64,000 nucleotides of DNA, from assembly GCF_019097595.1 (NCBI RefSeq), contig NC_080732.1, positions 446,854-510,853 of the forward strand. The letters are read 5' to 3'. A model generated the notes under the pieces. That model was not told the origin of the DNA, made no database searches, and saw only the letters and a list, made by a program, of their open reading frames with translations. The position numbers and the translations under genes were made by a program. This document shows positions 29,387 to 44,745 of this stretch, one piece after another. Source of the stretch: Hemibagrus wyckioides (lineage: Eukaryota > Chordata > Actinopteri > Siluriformes > Bagridae). Numbering within the stretch: position 1 is the stretch's first letter; every line of letters starts with the position of its first letter.

Positions 29387-30751
29387 ATGAAGACACTCTG
29401 CGTGTGGACCATCTCTCTGACGCTGGTCATCGTGGTGTCGTCTCAGGTCTTCCACTGGGGTCCGTGTCCGACGCCGATGGTCCAGCCGAACTTTGACCTG
29501 AACAGGGTTAGGAGAAGCTTTCTTGTCCTTTATTTCTCAAATCTCACTCATTTACTGTAACTGGGTTCATCCTTTCTATTCTGGTTTTAATGCAGTATCA
29601 GGGAAAGTGGTATGAAATCGAGAAACTCCCAGCAACCTATGAGAAAGGCACGTGCATCGAAACCAACTACTCTCTCAGGCCTGACAAGACCATCAGAGTG
29701 GTTTATGTTCGGACACGGTGAGTGAATTCTGTTAGAATGTTTTGTATATTATTACATAAAGATGTATAAGATCTGATTTCTAAATATTTGTAATGATGTG
29801 CTGTTTACAGTAAGGGGAAAGTGAGGACCGCTGAGGGAACAGCCGTCATACAGAACCAGAGAGAAGCGGCTAAACTCGGGGTCAGCTTCTCATACTGTGA
29901 GTGTTTAATGGTGCAATGGTCAATTTTTTGTATTCCCTAAAGATCTGATAAGTCATTGTCTCAGCAAAACCTTTCTTTTTTGGAAAACGTTTCCCATCCA
30001 GAACACTTGTTTATGTTTGGACACGTCTTCTGTCAATCATTTTGAGGGCGGAGCTTGGTGATCCTGGAGTCATTCAGATGTTGAACCTACCTGACTTTTA
30101 GAGTGCATCTTTGTGCATGTGATGGAAGGAAACTCTGTGACAATAAATACAGCCGTGTTAATCTTCAGCATTGACTGAAAAGACTCAAATCCAAGAAATC
30201 TAGCTGGTGTCCTCTTTTCAGAACAATCCACTCAATTCACTCAGTAAAAAGAGCTGACTCCCAAACTGATTCATTAGCACCCGTGAATCTGCTAAACACC
30301 GAATTAAATTAAAGTGCTTACAAATAACTGTAATCTAATTTCTGTAATCTAATCTGATTACAGAGTGACTCGTGTAAAGATCAGGATTTCTTAAAATCAT
30401 GGAAATGACCAGAATTTTGCTGTTATTAGATTTGACAGACGTACAGACGTAATGTTTTTGTATTTTATTAATAATCTTCCATGTAGCTTACACTGTGGAT
30501 TTATTTTCTATAGCAAAAGAGAGAATATGACGATTCATAAAATAAATAAATAATGATGAAGAACTTCAAACAGCTTCTATTTGAATAAAAATGTCAAAAT
30601 GAATAAATATAAATGTAGAAGGATAAGGATGAGATACACTGTTCTGATTTATTGACTCTCTCTCTCTCGGTGTCTCTCTCTCTCTGTTGTCTCTCTCTCT
30701 CTCTGTGTGTGTCTCTCTCTCAATCTGTGTGTGTCTCTCTCTCTCTCTGTC

Positions 30752-30796
<45 letters not shown>

Positions 30797-31039
30797 GTGT
30801 TAGTCACTCCGTACAGCCCATATTGGGTTTTATCCACTGATTATGACTCCGTGGCTCTCCTTTACTCCTGCACTGATGTTCTCCGGCTCTTCCACGTGGA
30901 TTATGCTTGGATTCTGTCCCGCAGTCGTTCTCTCCCTCCTGAGACCGTCTACCACGCCAAGGAGGTCTTCTCTCGGGAACACATCGACATCAGTCGAATG
31001 GTTCCTACCGACCAGCACGGCTGTGAGGGCGGGGCTTAA
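29387..31039 (+). CDS. apod: Apolipoprotein D (lipocalin)
   Basis: Four coding exons: 29387-29506, 29596-29717, 29811-29896 and 30804-31039 (stop), 187 residues, the usual ApoD size. A signal peptide (TLCVWTISLTLVIVVSS) is followed by QVFHWGPCP, the lipocalin GKWYEIEKLP motif, then PYWVLSTDYDSVALLYSC and FHVDYAWILSRSRSLPPETV, all closely matching human ApoD. ApoD is a secreted carrier of small hydrophobic ligands such as arachidonate and progesterone. The ATG at 29387 is preferred over 29348 because its context (accATGa) is better and it starts the signal peptide. AATAAA at 31247-31252 is the likely poly(A) signal. The last intron ends in a long TC tract. Teleosts have several apod paralogs; which one this is remains open. 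Confidence 0.93.
30656..30793. repeat. (TC)n tract at the apod exon 4 acceptor
   Basis: Interrupted TC/TG tract ending 10 nt before the last apod exon, so it serves as an oversized polypyrimidine tract. Confidence 0.9.
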
Positions 31040-31246
31040 AACAACCACCATGCCCATGAATTTACATATACAGATATGACGGATGAATATCTCTTAGCAT
31101 AAAATCCTTAATCAGCAAAGTACTTATTATGGAAAGTACTTACAATTTTATTCATAATCTCACTTGGAATTGTATGCATTGACTTTACGCCTAATCAATA
31201 TGAATATGGAGCAATTATTATTATTATTATTATTATTATTACTTTA

Positions 31247-31252
31247 AATAAA
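31247..31252 (+). terminator. Polyadenylation signal of apod
   Basis: AATAAA about 210 nt after the apod stop, right after a TTA repeat. Confidence 0.55.
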
Positions 31253-32041
31253 AATAGCTCAATTGCATAAAAACAGTGTGAGTGATGGTGATGTGGTCAT
31301 TTCATAGATTTTTATCTCAGTGAAGTCTTTAAAAAACTGCCTAAATGCTAGGCCCCCCACCCCCCACAATTGTTATGTAAATAAATTCCTGGTAATTATA
31401 GTAGATTATAATGTGCATCCTTTTTAAAACAATTTTGGTAATAATTATTATTTAATCATTTAATTTTTATTATTTAGTCCATATTGTTTGATTTATAGAT
31501 ATATTAGAGATATTACAACATAATTAAAAAAAAAAAATTGTGCTGTAATTCTGAATCACATCTCATCGGCCAAATACTTCATTTTATAAATTTGTTTATT
31601 TCTCGCCACTTGAATGCCTGAGATGTGTCTGTGTTTTTTGCCTACATGAATACTTCCTGTGATGATTATAATGAATGAATGAATGAATGAATGAATGAGT
31701 AAATAAATGAATGAATGAATGGATAAATAAATAAATAAATAAATAAATAAGCTCTAAATGGTTCTCTGGAAAAATCTGAGCAAACAAACTGATTTTGGGG
31801 ATGGAGGAGTTTTTGGGGAGGAGACACACACACACACACGATTCAGAAACCCTGAACATTTCCAGCAGCTCCCAGCAGCAGCTCAGGATCATACAGAGAA
31901 CACTTAAAACAGGTAAAAGATTTAAAATAATAATAATGATATATTTATATTTTATATATAATATTAATAAGATTAAACATTAGATGAAACTGGAAGACTG
32001 ATAAACTTTGTTGTTTTTTAATTCTTGCACTAATTTGATTC

Positions 32042-32097
<56 letters not shown>

Positions 32098-32103
32098 TGG
32101 AAG
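31253..32103. other. apod-otos spacer
   Basis: AT-rich, with a (GAAT/AAAT)n tract at about 31669-31751. A CT/GT tract (32043-32095) precedes the otos first coding exon. A 5' noncoding otos exon probably lies near 31800-31912, where a caggtaaaag donor occurs. Confidence 0.45.
32041..32095. repeat. (TC)n(TG)n microsatellite
   Basis: Compound TC then TG run immediately before the otos coding exon 1 acceptor. Confidence 0.9.
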
Positions 32104-33200
<1,097 letters not shown>

Positions 33201-33562
33201 ACGGGCAGTCAGACAGATCTCTGCTGGAGGATTTAATGAATAATGGCAGATATATATTGTTTATTTTGTTTTAGTTAAATAATCAAGTTTTAACCTTAAA
33301 TTTTATAAACATTAGATGTTTCGAAGTTTTGATGTGTGTTAAGTGTGATCTATAAAATGTGAAAAATATTTTGTAATCAGTTATTCTTGTAACAAGTCAT
33401 GTATTAAAGACTTACTTATCACCTGTTTATTAAACACTTGGTGGAGTTAATCAGCTCGCAGAAAAAGTTGTTTATGCAACAATTAATGAATTATAACAAG
33501 ATCATTAAAATAAATAAAAGTATAAAATGCAAACAATACACAATACCAAAAAAACGTAATAA

Positions 33563-35137
<1,575 letters not shown>

Positions 35138-35235
35138 TGAAAATTGTGTCCTGTGAAGCTCTACATGTCGTGTTCTTCGCTATTTTTCTCCTCTGTATAA
35201 AGTCCGCTTTATGATGTCGGGTTTATTTTGTTGTC

Positions 35236-35241
35236 AATAAA
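35236..35241 (+). terminator. Polyadenylation signal of cops9
   Basis: AATAAA about 100 nt after the cops9 stop codon. Confidence 0.7.
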
Positions 35242-37454
35242 ATGTTTTGTGAAAAATGAAAAAGAGCAACAGTGTTTAAAGTTCCAGATGTTTCCAGATG
35301 TTAAAGCGCCGACACATTCCACTCCATGAGCTGAAGCGGTCCGGATTCTTCTGTCTTCGTGTCGAAATCTGCTCTGGCTCAGATTGCAGGTTTTTGTAAA
35401 TTCCTGAACACCTGTATCTGTGTATAATTACACCTTCCATCTGACTTTAACACAAAGACGCAGATGTTCCTCAATTCATGTCTTGTCAAAACCCTTGGGG
35501 AAACGAACAGGAAACCATCATAGCGCCTGTGTCTCTGCCACAAACAGACATTTTATTTGTAACTCATTTCACTGCTAGTGCCGTCACCATGCCCTGGTTT
35601 AGTCGCCTAAAAGCAGAGATCAAATGATATTTAAGTTAAATGTTTGTCATGTCAGGAACAGACACTCTGTGTTGCTCTAATAATAAAATACTGAGGGATT
35701 ATCAGCATAAAGTTGATTATTTCCCCATAGCAGCATGTTCCCCAAATGTTTTATCTCTCTTAAATCACATCAAGTCACAACAATCATTTATTTATTAAAG
35801 AATGACACAGAACTTTTATCCATTTATAGAGAATCATGAACAAGTCAGTTCCTGTAGTTGCTTCTGTTACAGCAGCTATAAACACTCTTCTCTCACCAGA
35901 TGAACTTTATTCTATTTCCTCAAGATAATAAGGTTTATTAAGTGTCCACGTGAGATCGGACCCTGTGGTCCACAGAAGTGAAGCTGGTTTATTTAAGATA
36001 AGATAAGATAAGATAGAACTTTATTAATCCCGCAGGAAATTCTTTTGCCAGAGACTGCTTCAGAAGAAGAAGAAAAATAATCTATGCATACAAATGTATT
36101 CAAAAATATAAATATAAATGTGATATATAAATTAAATGAAATATTCTATATATACAAAATGTATTTACATTGAAATCTATTATGGCATATAATATGTGAC
36201 TTATGAAGCTGCTTCATCAGCAACATTTTAAGGATTTAAACCCAATCTAATAAAGTGTTTATTTTTATATAAATACACAGAGTGACGTAAACTGATCATC
36301 TGTGTTGTTCTGATAGAGCGGATGAAGAAAGTCTGTAGAATGAAGTAAATTCGATGTTTATCATCATCTCAGCTTTACACAGTGTGCAGAACTCAGCAAG
36401 TTATTTTTTTAAAGTAAACCTGAGCTTCTTCTCCTTCTCCTCTCTCCTCCTCTCTTCTGCCATGTCTGACCTCTGATTGGTCAGACGAGAGGAAACCAAT
36501 GGCTGTGTCTCCTGCAGTCTGCTCATGACCCCACAGGATGCTGCATTTTGTTTTTAATGATCAAGGTGGTGTTTAAAACGTGCCTGAACCCTCACTGGGG
36601 CACAAACAGCACTGGAGCCTCTGCAGAACCGCTGCAGAACCACAGAGCCAGATCTTCAGATTCAGCCTCTGCTCAGAGGCCAACTTCATCCACACCTATC
36701 ACAGGTAAGTCAGGTCTCCCGAACCTCCATCATCTCCATTCAGCTTCAAACTTCCAGCGCTGTTTAATCTCTTGGACACCACAAACCTCCCGGGTTTATT
36801 CTTCATCCAGAGCCAGCAGAACCCGGGACGGATATCCTGAACAGGACAGCGAGGTCCAGAGCAGTTATATTCATATTTTATATTCAGTCCAAGTGCATTT
36901 TCTCACTGCAGATTTAAATCAAGCCAAATGAATAAACAGTAAAAGCAGCTTGTTGTGAACGTGTGTATGGTTTGATTTGGAGATAAAAAATTATTCATTA
37001 AAATAAACAAAGTTCTGTCAGTGCAGTAAAAGTGTGTGAAAAGAAAAAGGCTTTTAATGCTGAACTCTATTAAGCTATAATCTATTAATATAGACATTCT
37101 GTATATTTATAATGAGAGAATTATATATGATATATATTTGATATATTTATATATGATGTTAAATCCTACATGATATATTTACTGGCCATGATTCTGAAGT
37201 TTATTTCAGTTTTTGGAGTTTTTTTCAAGTTTGAAAAGATAGCTGTGATCTGGCAACCCTGATACTACAAAGTGTTTTATTTAAATAAAAAAAATTCTGT
37301 CACATTTTTATTATTGTAGAAATACATTAGAGATTTAAAGCATGGATCTGAATTCTGTTAAATTGTTGGGATTAAAGTAACTGATTAATTCATTCAAAAT
37401 AAAAAGTGGACATCAATTAACTTCAGTGAGTTTCATTTCTTTTCTCTTCTTCAG
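35242..37454. other. cops9-actinodin spacer and actinodin 5' noncoding exon
   Basis: Contains a family A repeat fragment (35735-35935) and a LINE-like 3' tail at 36003-36090 ('actttattaatcccgcagga'). A probable 5' UTR exon of the actinodin ends at a consensus donor near 36704 (cacag|gtaagt), to be joined to the acceptor at 37454. Confidence 0.5.
36003..36090. repeat. Non-LTR retroelement 3' tail
   Basis: (AAGAT)n followed by 'ttattaatcccgcaggaaat', a widespread tail of fish LINE/SINE elements. Confidence 0.55.
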
Positions 37455-37471
37455 GAACCAATAGCTGAAGA

Positions 37472-40400
37472 ATGGCAGGTCTGAGGAGATCCTCCTTCTC
37501 TCACATGTTCACAGGATGTTTGCTGACTACAGCGATATTTGCAGGTGAGATCAGCACTCTGGTCCTGTAGGATCATAGAATTATTAGAGAATAAATCTCA
37601 GCCGATGTCTTGCAGTATGGAGCAGGTTGACATAATTCTATAATTGTAAAAAATCAGAATATAGCAAATAAACAGAGACTAAAAACATCAGCACTCAGAA
37701 TAAGGAACAGAGGAACAGCAGGAGATGAGCTGCAGACTGATGAGATGTTGATGATTTTCAGATGATTACAGATCTTCAGAATAATTCAGTCCCTAAAACT
37801 AAAAACTGCAGTAAACACACCTCAGTGTTGGATATAATTAATACCAGCAGTATGTGATGTTCAGATATGGTATAAAATAAAATCTGCTCTATAAAACAGT
37901 TAAGCAGATTCTCCTCAGTTTTATTTTATGAACAGAATTAAAGGTTCAGCTCAAGTGGAGGCAATTTTTTTCATTTTTATTTATTAAAGACACATTTTTA
38001 ATAAAACTGTCATTTAGTGACATCAATGTTGAAAGTTTGATTAAAATTAAACGTAATAGTAAGTCCTGTTTATTTTCATTAAAAGTTTTTAATGTGTAAA
38101 TGATTTGGCAGAGGTTTCGTCACTGAAACACTAAGATGAGGTCATTATACTGAAGACAGAGAGAATCTCTGCAGGTCAATCATCTCCAAAAATAATCTAG
38201 CAGCAAATTATCTTCATTTCATTAACAGATTTAATGAATAAATACACAATAAATCAGCATATATATCAAAATAATAAGACAATTTCAAGTAAATTGAATA
38301 GGAAAGATTAATTATTTCCTAATAATCCAGTAATAAAACTGTTATATACAGAGTACCACAGTCCAGCTTCATCAGCGCCGTGTCTGGAGAACTGGTGTGG
38401 ACTGGTTCCAGCTAAACCAGTAAATGATTAGTGAAGAGCAGCAGATGAAATTGTGTTTATTTTCAGGTTTTTGATGCCAGGTTTATAATCTTGTGCTGTA
38501 AAGCTCTTTTTAAAGAAGAAAAATAAAAATAATATTTTATAAAGATCGTGAATAAAATTTTATTATATTATTAGTGCATTCTTCTTGAGACGTTGCTCTG
38601 TCCTAGCTCTAGTGTTTGATGAATTGTGATGGCACCAGCAGAGGTGAAGGTCATGGAGGAGAACGTTCCTCTCTAAAATAAAAGTCGGAAAACACACTTG
38701 GTATTTTTTCCAGAGATAATGAGAGCCGCCTGTGGCCATCACAGCTCCTGTTCTTTGTAGATTTTATAGCTTTTGCTCTGAAAGACCCTCTAAAGTGCAA
38801 CCTCCTGCCGATCCACCTAAAAGTGCTGATGTGTTCTGTTTGAACATTAATCTCATCCAGTGGCACCTGTACATTAACCACCACCTCCTCCCTGCAACCA
38901 TAAAACCACAGGCTGCTACACCGTGGGCTATTACACCTCCGCTTATCTCAGCTTTTTCTGCTTTACCTTTGAATCGTGCAACATCTGGTTCTTTTCCTTT
39001 TCTTCCCCTTCCTCTTTTACAGAGTTCCTCCTGGCCGTCCCACTGGCCCAGCCCTCCAGGGAACATGGTAACTTCTCCTACTTTTACAGATTTCTGAAAG
39101 TACCCGCTGTACAGAACAGTGCTGTGTTTAACCTTCCTGTTCTAATGCAGATACAGAGAAGATCCATGCCGAGATCTCCTCCAAGAGACTCAGCCGTAAC
39201 CGGAGGAACATCAGCTGGTACAAACAACACTCTGACTTCTGGAACTGGTACAAGTTTTTCACCGACACGGGCAACCAGCAGGGAGTGAGTACCACGAACA
39301 CAAAGCAGAGAAGAACCTGTTGTCATTACCAATCTGAACTTTACACTGTTGCTTAAACTCATTCTGAACACCTGAAGGCTTTTCACCTGGTTCCTCTGGT
39401 TCCGCTGTTAGTGAGTCCTAAATAAAACCTTTAGCAAGCAAACAACACTTAAGTATCCAAAGACCAACAGAGGAACTTAAGTGTGGAACTTAAGTGTGAA
39501 CAGTCAGATCAGAGGCACGTAGAATGTTTTTGCATAGGTTCTAGCACCATGAAGGTCTCTTTGCTAGCTCACCAAAGTATCACAAAGTGATCAAAGATGT
39601 AACCTAACACATCTGGATACTTGTTCTTGCTCTCGATTGCCTCCCAGGTTGCAGATCTGGACCGTGTGTATCTGGCCTACCTGCAGAACAAGAACCGTGC
39701 TGAATCCCAGCGCTCCTACAAGGTCTATCTTCAGCATCTGGGTGAGATCTACAAGTCCTGCTCTGAGTCTGACGACCCAAACTGTGTGGCCTCATACTTC
39801 AGCAGGTCCAAGCCCAAGGCTGAGCCCCAGAGACCAGCAGAGGTTAAGTCCTGTGATCCTTTCCGGGATCCTCAATGTCTCTATGCTCTGGGATACTCCG
39901 CTTATCCGTATGTGGCCTCTGTAAAGTCTCCAGCTCCTCCTCCTGCTCCTGCTCCTGCTCCAGTTAAAACTCCGGCCTACATCCGAACCCCTGTGGTGAA
40001 GGACCCAAGTTCTGGTCAGTACTATTATGCCCCCGTAGCCCAGTCCTTCCTGTCTGCTGAGCAGAAAGCTGAGCTGCTGCGAATTTGTGGTGCTGAAGAT
40101 GTCGAGTGTCTGCAGTTCCACTTCCGTGGTGCTTACGGCTACAAACCCGCCGGAGTCCCCGCTCCATCCTACGCCCATCTAGGCTCCTCCACACAGAAGG
40201 TGCAGAAAGCTCCAGCTGGCTTGTACCTTCACTATCCCAACTGCGATCCCCGTGTTGACCCGTATTGTGCCTACGGTGCAGTAGCGGCGTCTCAGAAATC
40301 AGACGCACCATCTTCTCCGGCATCCCTTGAGAGATGTAACCCTCTGTATGAAGAAAACTGCAACCCGCTGACATCCACCAGGTATGGGGTCGTAGCCCCT

Positions 40401-41138
40401 CATGCAGAGGATCCCAAAGATGATCCAGCTTCTGTTGCAGGCCCTATCCAGGAGCTCCAAAACCCCCGTTACGATCCCTATGCCATGTTCCAGGATGCTA
40501 CTCCTTCTTCTGCCATGCGCAGATTTCCATCTGGTCCACGCCAAATTCCACAACACCCTCAACCACCCACGATGGAGGAGAACTCCCAATCATTTGGACC
40601 TCCAGGAAAGACCAAGGAGGGCTATGATTGCTTTATTGGCTACGATGAAGAGTGCTACCCAGTTGGAACCCAGAATGTCCCCAGTACAGTCCCACAAAGG
40701 CAGCTTCCACATTCGATGGACAGTTACGAGCCACACCTGAACACAGATGGCACCAGAAAGGGCGTGATTGAACCCGATCCTCACTGCGACCCCGAATATG
40801 ACAGAAATTGCCGTCTGCAGCGCTACGAGCCTGAAGCTGAAGAACCAGAGATGCACAATTCCCCCAAGGAGGAACATGACCATCAGGAACACAGAGAGGA
40901 ACCGGTTCACCATGAGGAACAGAGGGAGGAGGTCTACCCCGAACAGCAGCCAGACAACCAGGGCTACGAGCAGCAGCAGTACGACCGCTACATGAGTGGC
41001 CAGGAGGATCCCTACGCCTCTTACGATCAACCAAATCAAGGTTCCTTCAACTTCCAGGACATCCTGAAGGCATATGCAAGCCACTTCCCAAACCAGGAGC
41101 ACCAGCGCGCCTACACTGGAGACTACAAGAAGAAGTAA
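37472..41138 (+). CDS. Actinodin (actinotrichia protein; paralog not resolved)
   Basis: Four coding exons: 37472-37544, 39023-39067, 39151-39284 and 39648-41138 (stop), 580 residues. The hydrophobic N-terminus (FTGCLLTTAIFAEFLLAVPLA) is a signal peptide. Next comes a conserved domain (HSDFWNWYKFFTDTGN, then LDRVYLAYLQNKNR). A long Pro/Tyr/Glu-rich region follows with at least seven C-x(6-7)-C repeats: CSESDDPNC, CDPFRDPQC, CGAEDVEC, CDPRVDPYC, CNPLYEENC, CFIGYDEEC and CDPEYDRNC. This layout is that of the actinodins, structural proteins of the actinotrichia that stiffen the fish fin fold and are absent from tetrapods. Which of and1-and4 this is cannot be told from sequence alone. AATAAA occurs at 41471-41476. 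Confidence 0.9.
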
Positions 41139-43545
41139 GAAGCTGAAAGAAGCAGCGTAACGAATGATGATGAGGGAATCGGGACAATGTGTGGGGCGTG
41201 AACGATGTTCACTGATTTAAAAATTTCACATCAGGTGTAAAAATGTTTGAATTAAATGGAGCGTCTCTTCAGCTCCATGGTGCGAGGTGCAGACGTGTGA
41301 AGGCACTTGTACAGGATTTCATTACTTTAGCTTATGAAACTAGTTTGTTGCTTTAACTCCATCTCATGTCAGTAATCAGTCGAATTGATTTAGATGGTTT
41401 AGAGAAGATTCCTGGTGCAACTTCTTGACTAATGGATCGTCTGAAATCTTTTGGTATCACTTGATATATAAATAAAATATGTTGAGTATTAAATTTTCCA
41501 GAGGTGGTAGAATGCAAGTTTCTGAATATACAGCAACCTTTTTCTTTTTGTCCTTTTTTTTCTTTTTCTTTCTTCTTTGCTGATGTCTGCCTAGAGGAAT
41601 ATTTAATATCTCTTCCAAAACGGTGCTTTTTCTTTCATTTAATGTGTTTAATGTGTTTATATAAAACATTTCTCTCTTAAATGTCTTGAATAAAAAGCTT
41701 TTAAGTAAAATCTTAAATTGTTGACGTGTCTGCTTAATAAAAAAAATAAAACAAATCAATCGGCAGTGAAATGTGCCACAGAACGAATGAAGGGTCAGAA
41801 ATAAAGAATAAATATTTAAATATTAAAAATAAATATATAAAATAACATGCAGTAACACTGTTCCTATCTCAGTGCATTTTCCCAGTGCAGGACATTTATT
41901 AGCACTTATAATATTAATATAGTGGATAAGACTGGGCTTCTGCATGTGACGAGATTAAAGACGAAACTAACTTTGTGTCCTGCAGAATGTACTGGAATGA
42001 ATTTCTAGGTGTGTTTTGGGTCATGTGGCGAGTCATAACCTCCTAGCAGAGGCAGCTAAGTGTGTTATTTTACCTCTGAAAGTTCACAGAAAGTTCTGAT
42101 CATGTCACATATCCATACTGCTTTAGCGCTTAAGTAGCTATCTTACGTTTTGATAGAAACTCTTTATTTCTAATAGGCCTATTATTAATATTTAATGCAT
42201 GAAAGCAGTACTATAGATGGAGTGTGAACAGAAGAAATGACCCTGACCCCTGCAGAACCAGCAATCTAGAACCTGGAGGAATTTAAAATAAAGTAAGTAC
42301 AATAAATAAAGTCAAGTAGAGTGAGACGATACTAGAGTCTCCCTCTAGTGGCCACATGTGGAATAGAACGTGACAGACAATCGATTCAGCTTCTGAGTAA
42401 TAACACAAACTATTATATATATTAAAAAGCAGAATAATAATAATAGATTTAAAAAAAATGAAAGATTTAATCTGCAACAGAGGGATAAAAATGTTATTTC
42501 ATACTTATGGTGAGTAAATCTGTGTTTTCCTCCAGAAGGTTCCTGTAGTTTTATACTCAATATATATGTTTACATCACTCATCTATTTTAATTATACATT
42601 ATCAGTTTGTTCTTCTCTTTCTTCACTTAATCACTGAAGAGAATGGGCAAAAAACAGGAAGTTACTGTGGAACACTATTAAAACCTCAGTGTGATCGAAT
42701 ACACAGCTTTTCAGTTTGTTTTGAATGATTGTTGAAACTTTTAGCCCACAAACCCACCAGAACTCACACAATCTCCTCAGTCTAAATACTTCTGAGTCTC
42801 TGCCTTGTTCTTATTGTGGTTCCTGCATCCTAAAAGCTTGGGTGGGTTTTTTTTTCAGAAGCTGTCCAGTGGCCCTCAGAGAGCCAGCACATGATGGATG
42901 ATTCTCACTTCACTGTGGACCTTGAGCTGGTTTGGTGCTGATCTTTAATCTGTATTGTGGGCCATTAAAACTGTGCAGAAAAATCATTCGGGCTTCTTTA
43001 AAATGGACTAATCGAAGAGAAAAGAGACGGACATCGCTGTAAAGATTTTCATTTACTGCCGATCGTCCCAGACGCACTCTCACTATCCAGCCGGTCACCA
43101 TGACAACAGGCTTTGTCTTCTGCTGAAGGGTTGAAATGGACTCTAGAAGTGACCGCAGGTTAGAGAAGAAGTCATGATGAACTCACAAACCCTCTAAACC
43201 CTTCTAACAGCATCAGTGTGATGGATTCACCTCCTGCTCAGAACTTTACACAACAACCTTAAGTCTTTAAACAATGATTTCTTAATTAATTCAAAAATTC
43301 TTATCATTTCAAGATTTCAGTCTCTGAAGGAGTCTATATTAAAAAATCAATACATTTTTAGTGATGTTTTTCATGATAGAAAAATGATAACTAAATGAAA
43401 GTTCACTTGTACTTAAAAAAGTTCAGAAAAATGTCAGAACTGATGGACATGATAAAACTTGATGTTTTCTCACTAATCCTATCCACAAAGTGTTCTTCTA
43501 TGTCCACAGAAGGAAAAATGTACCTCTTCATTACCAGCTATGAAA

Positions 43546-43735
43546 CTATTGGCACCCTTCAGGAAAATAATGCAAAAACAAGCTGATGTAGATTAAATAA
43601 TAAATGCAGTAGACACTGTACAGAGACACCATAAGTTTGCAGTTTACACTTCTGAACAGTTTCTCCTGCATATTGGGTGTAAGAGTTGAATAGACCTTGC
43701 ACATTCTTTTGAGGGGTGCCAATATTTTTGGAGCT
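43546..43735. mobile_element. Short inverted-repeat element with TATTGGCACCC ends
   Basis: The left part reads 'ctattggcacccttcag' and the right part 'gaggggtgccaatattttt', i.e. facing copies of the same motif about 190 bp apart. Related single motifs lie near 6850, 8880, 47366 and 54305. There is no coding capacity, as in a MITE. Confidence 0.5.
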
Positions 43736-44412
43736 TTATGCAAACATGTTATTGACCTTAGCATCCTGTGAGTATGATTTATAATCCCTCATAAATAAGT
43801 TCACTGAAGCAGAACCAGATTCAGAAATGTGATAAATATACATTCATTTCCTTGACATTCGAGGACAAAAGTGTGTGTGTGTGTGTGTGTGTGTGTGTTG
43901 TGTCCCTGAGCTCTGTACTCAGACGTGTTTCTGTGCTCCTGTATTTCTGTATCCTTCAGCTCAAAATTCATCTCTTCTATTCCTCCATGTGAATTAAGCA
44001 GTCCTTTAGTCTGCAGATCTAAAGCCCTCTGGTCAACACATCAGTGGTCAGATCCAGATCTGAAATTCAATCTTTAATTCTGATGTAAATGGTTTAAATC
44101 TCAGACCTGTAGATTTCTCCATTTTAATACAATAAAAGGCTGAAACAGGAGTCAGTGTTTATTCTGCTCTCATCCCTGAAAGCAAGAAAAATAGATTATT
44201 TTATTTTATAATAATTTTCCCAAAGCAGTCAAAGATCATAATGATTATAACCGATTATAACCCTCTGTATCCAGTCCTAATCGTAATTTTTATTCTAGTT
44301 TGCAGTCAAATAAATGTAGAATAATTAAACGAGCATGATTTATTTTTTATCTAATATTATTATTAAATCTTAAATTATGTATATAAATAATTATTAATTA
44401 TTAATTAAATTA

Positions 44413-44416
<4 letters not shown>

Positions 44417-44466
<50 letters not shown>
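44417..44466. repeat. (TA)n microsatellite
   Basis: Pure TA run, a potential cruciform-forming site. Confidence 0.95.
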
Positions 44467-44471
<5 letters not shown>

Positions 44472-44745
44472 TAATTTAGATTCAAATATTAATATAATAA
44501 AAAATATTATTATTATTATTATTATTATTTTAATGTGACACTGAGACTAAATGAAGGTTATAAAATTTCCAAGCTGCTGTGTGTTTAAGCTCGTGTCACT
44601 CTTCTCTGGATAATAAAGATCCACTCCAACTGAGAAGCTTTAAAAAGTGCGACACATGAACATTAACTGGTTTTATTGTTTTTTTTCTCCTGTATGCAGC
44701 AGCAGCAGCAGCATGGAGTCGAGACCCGGTGCTCTGTCCATCTCC

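Larger units (their letters stand above)
41139..44745. other. Actinodin-opsin intergenic region
   Basis: A 3.6 kb AT-rich stretch without a supported gene. It holds the actinodin 3' UTR, a GT tract (43871-43897), a pure TA tract (44417-44466), a TTA tract (about 44506-44530) and a short inverted-repeat element (43546-43735). A minus-strand frame at 43101-42910 has no recognisable domain. TTTATT at 44672-44677 is a possible minus-strand poly(A) signal for the opsin. Confidence 0.5.

Noticed and set aside
42910..43101. Minus-strand 63-codon frame
   Set aside because: No splice context, domain or family resemblance; length is expected by chance.
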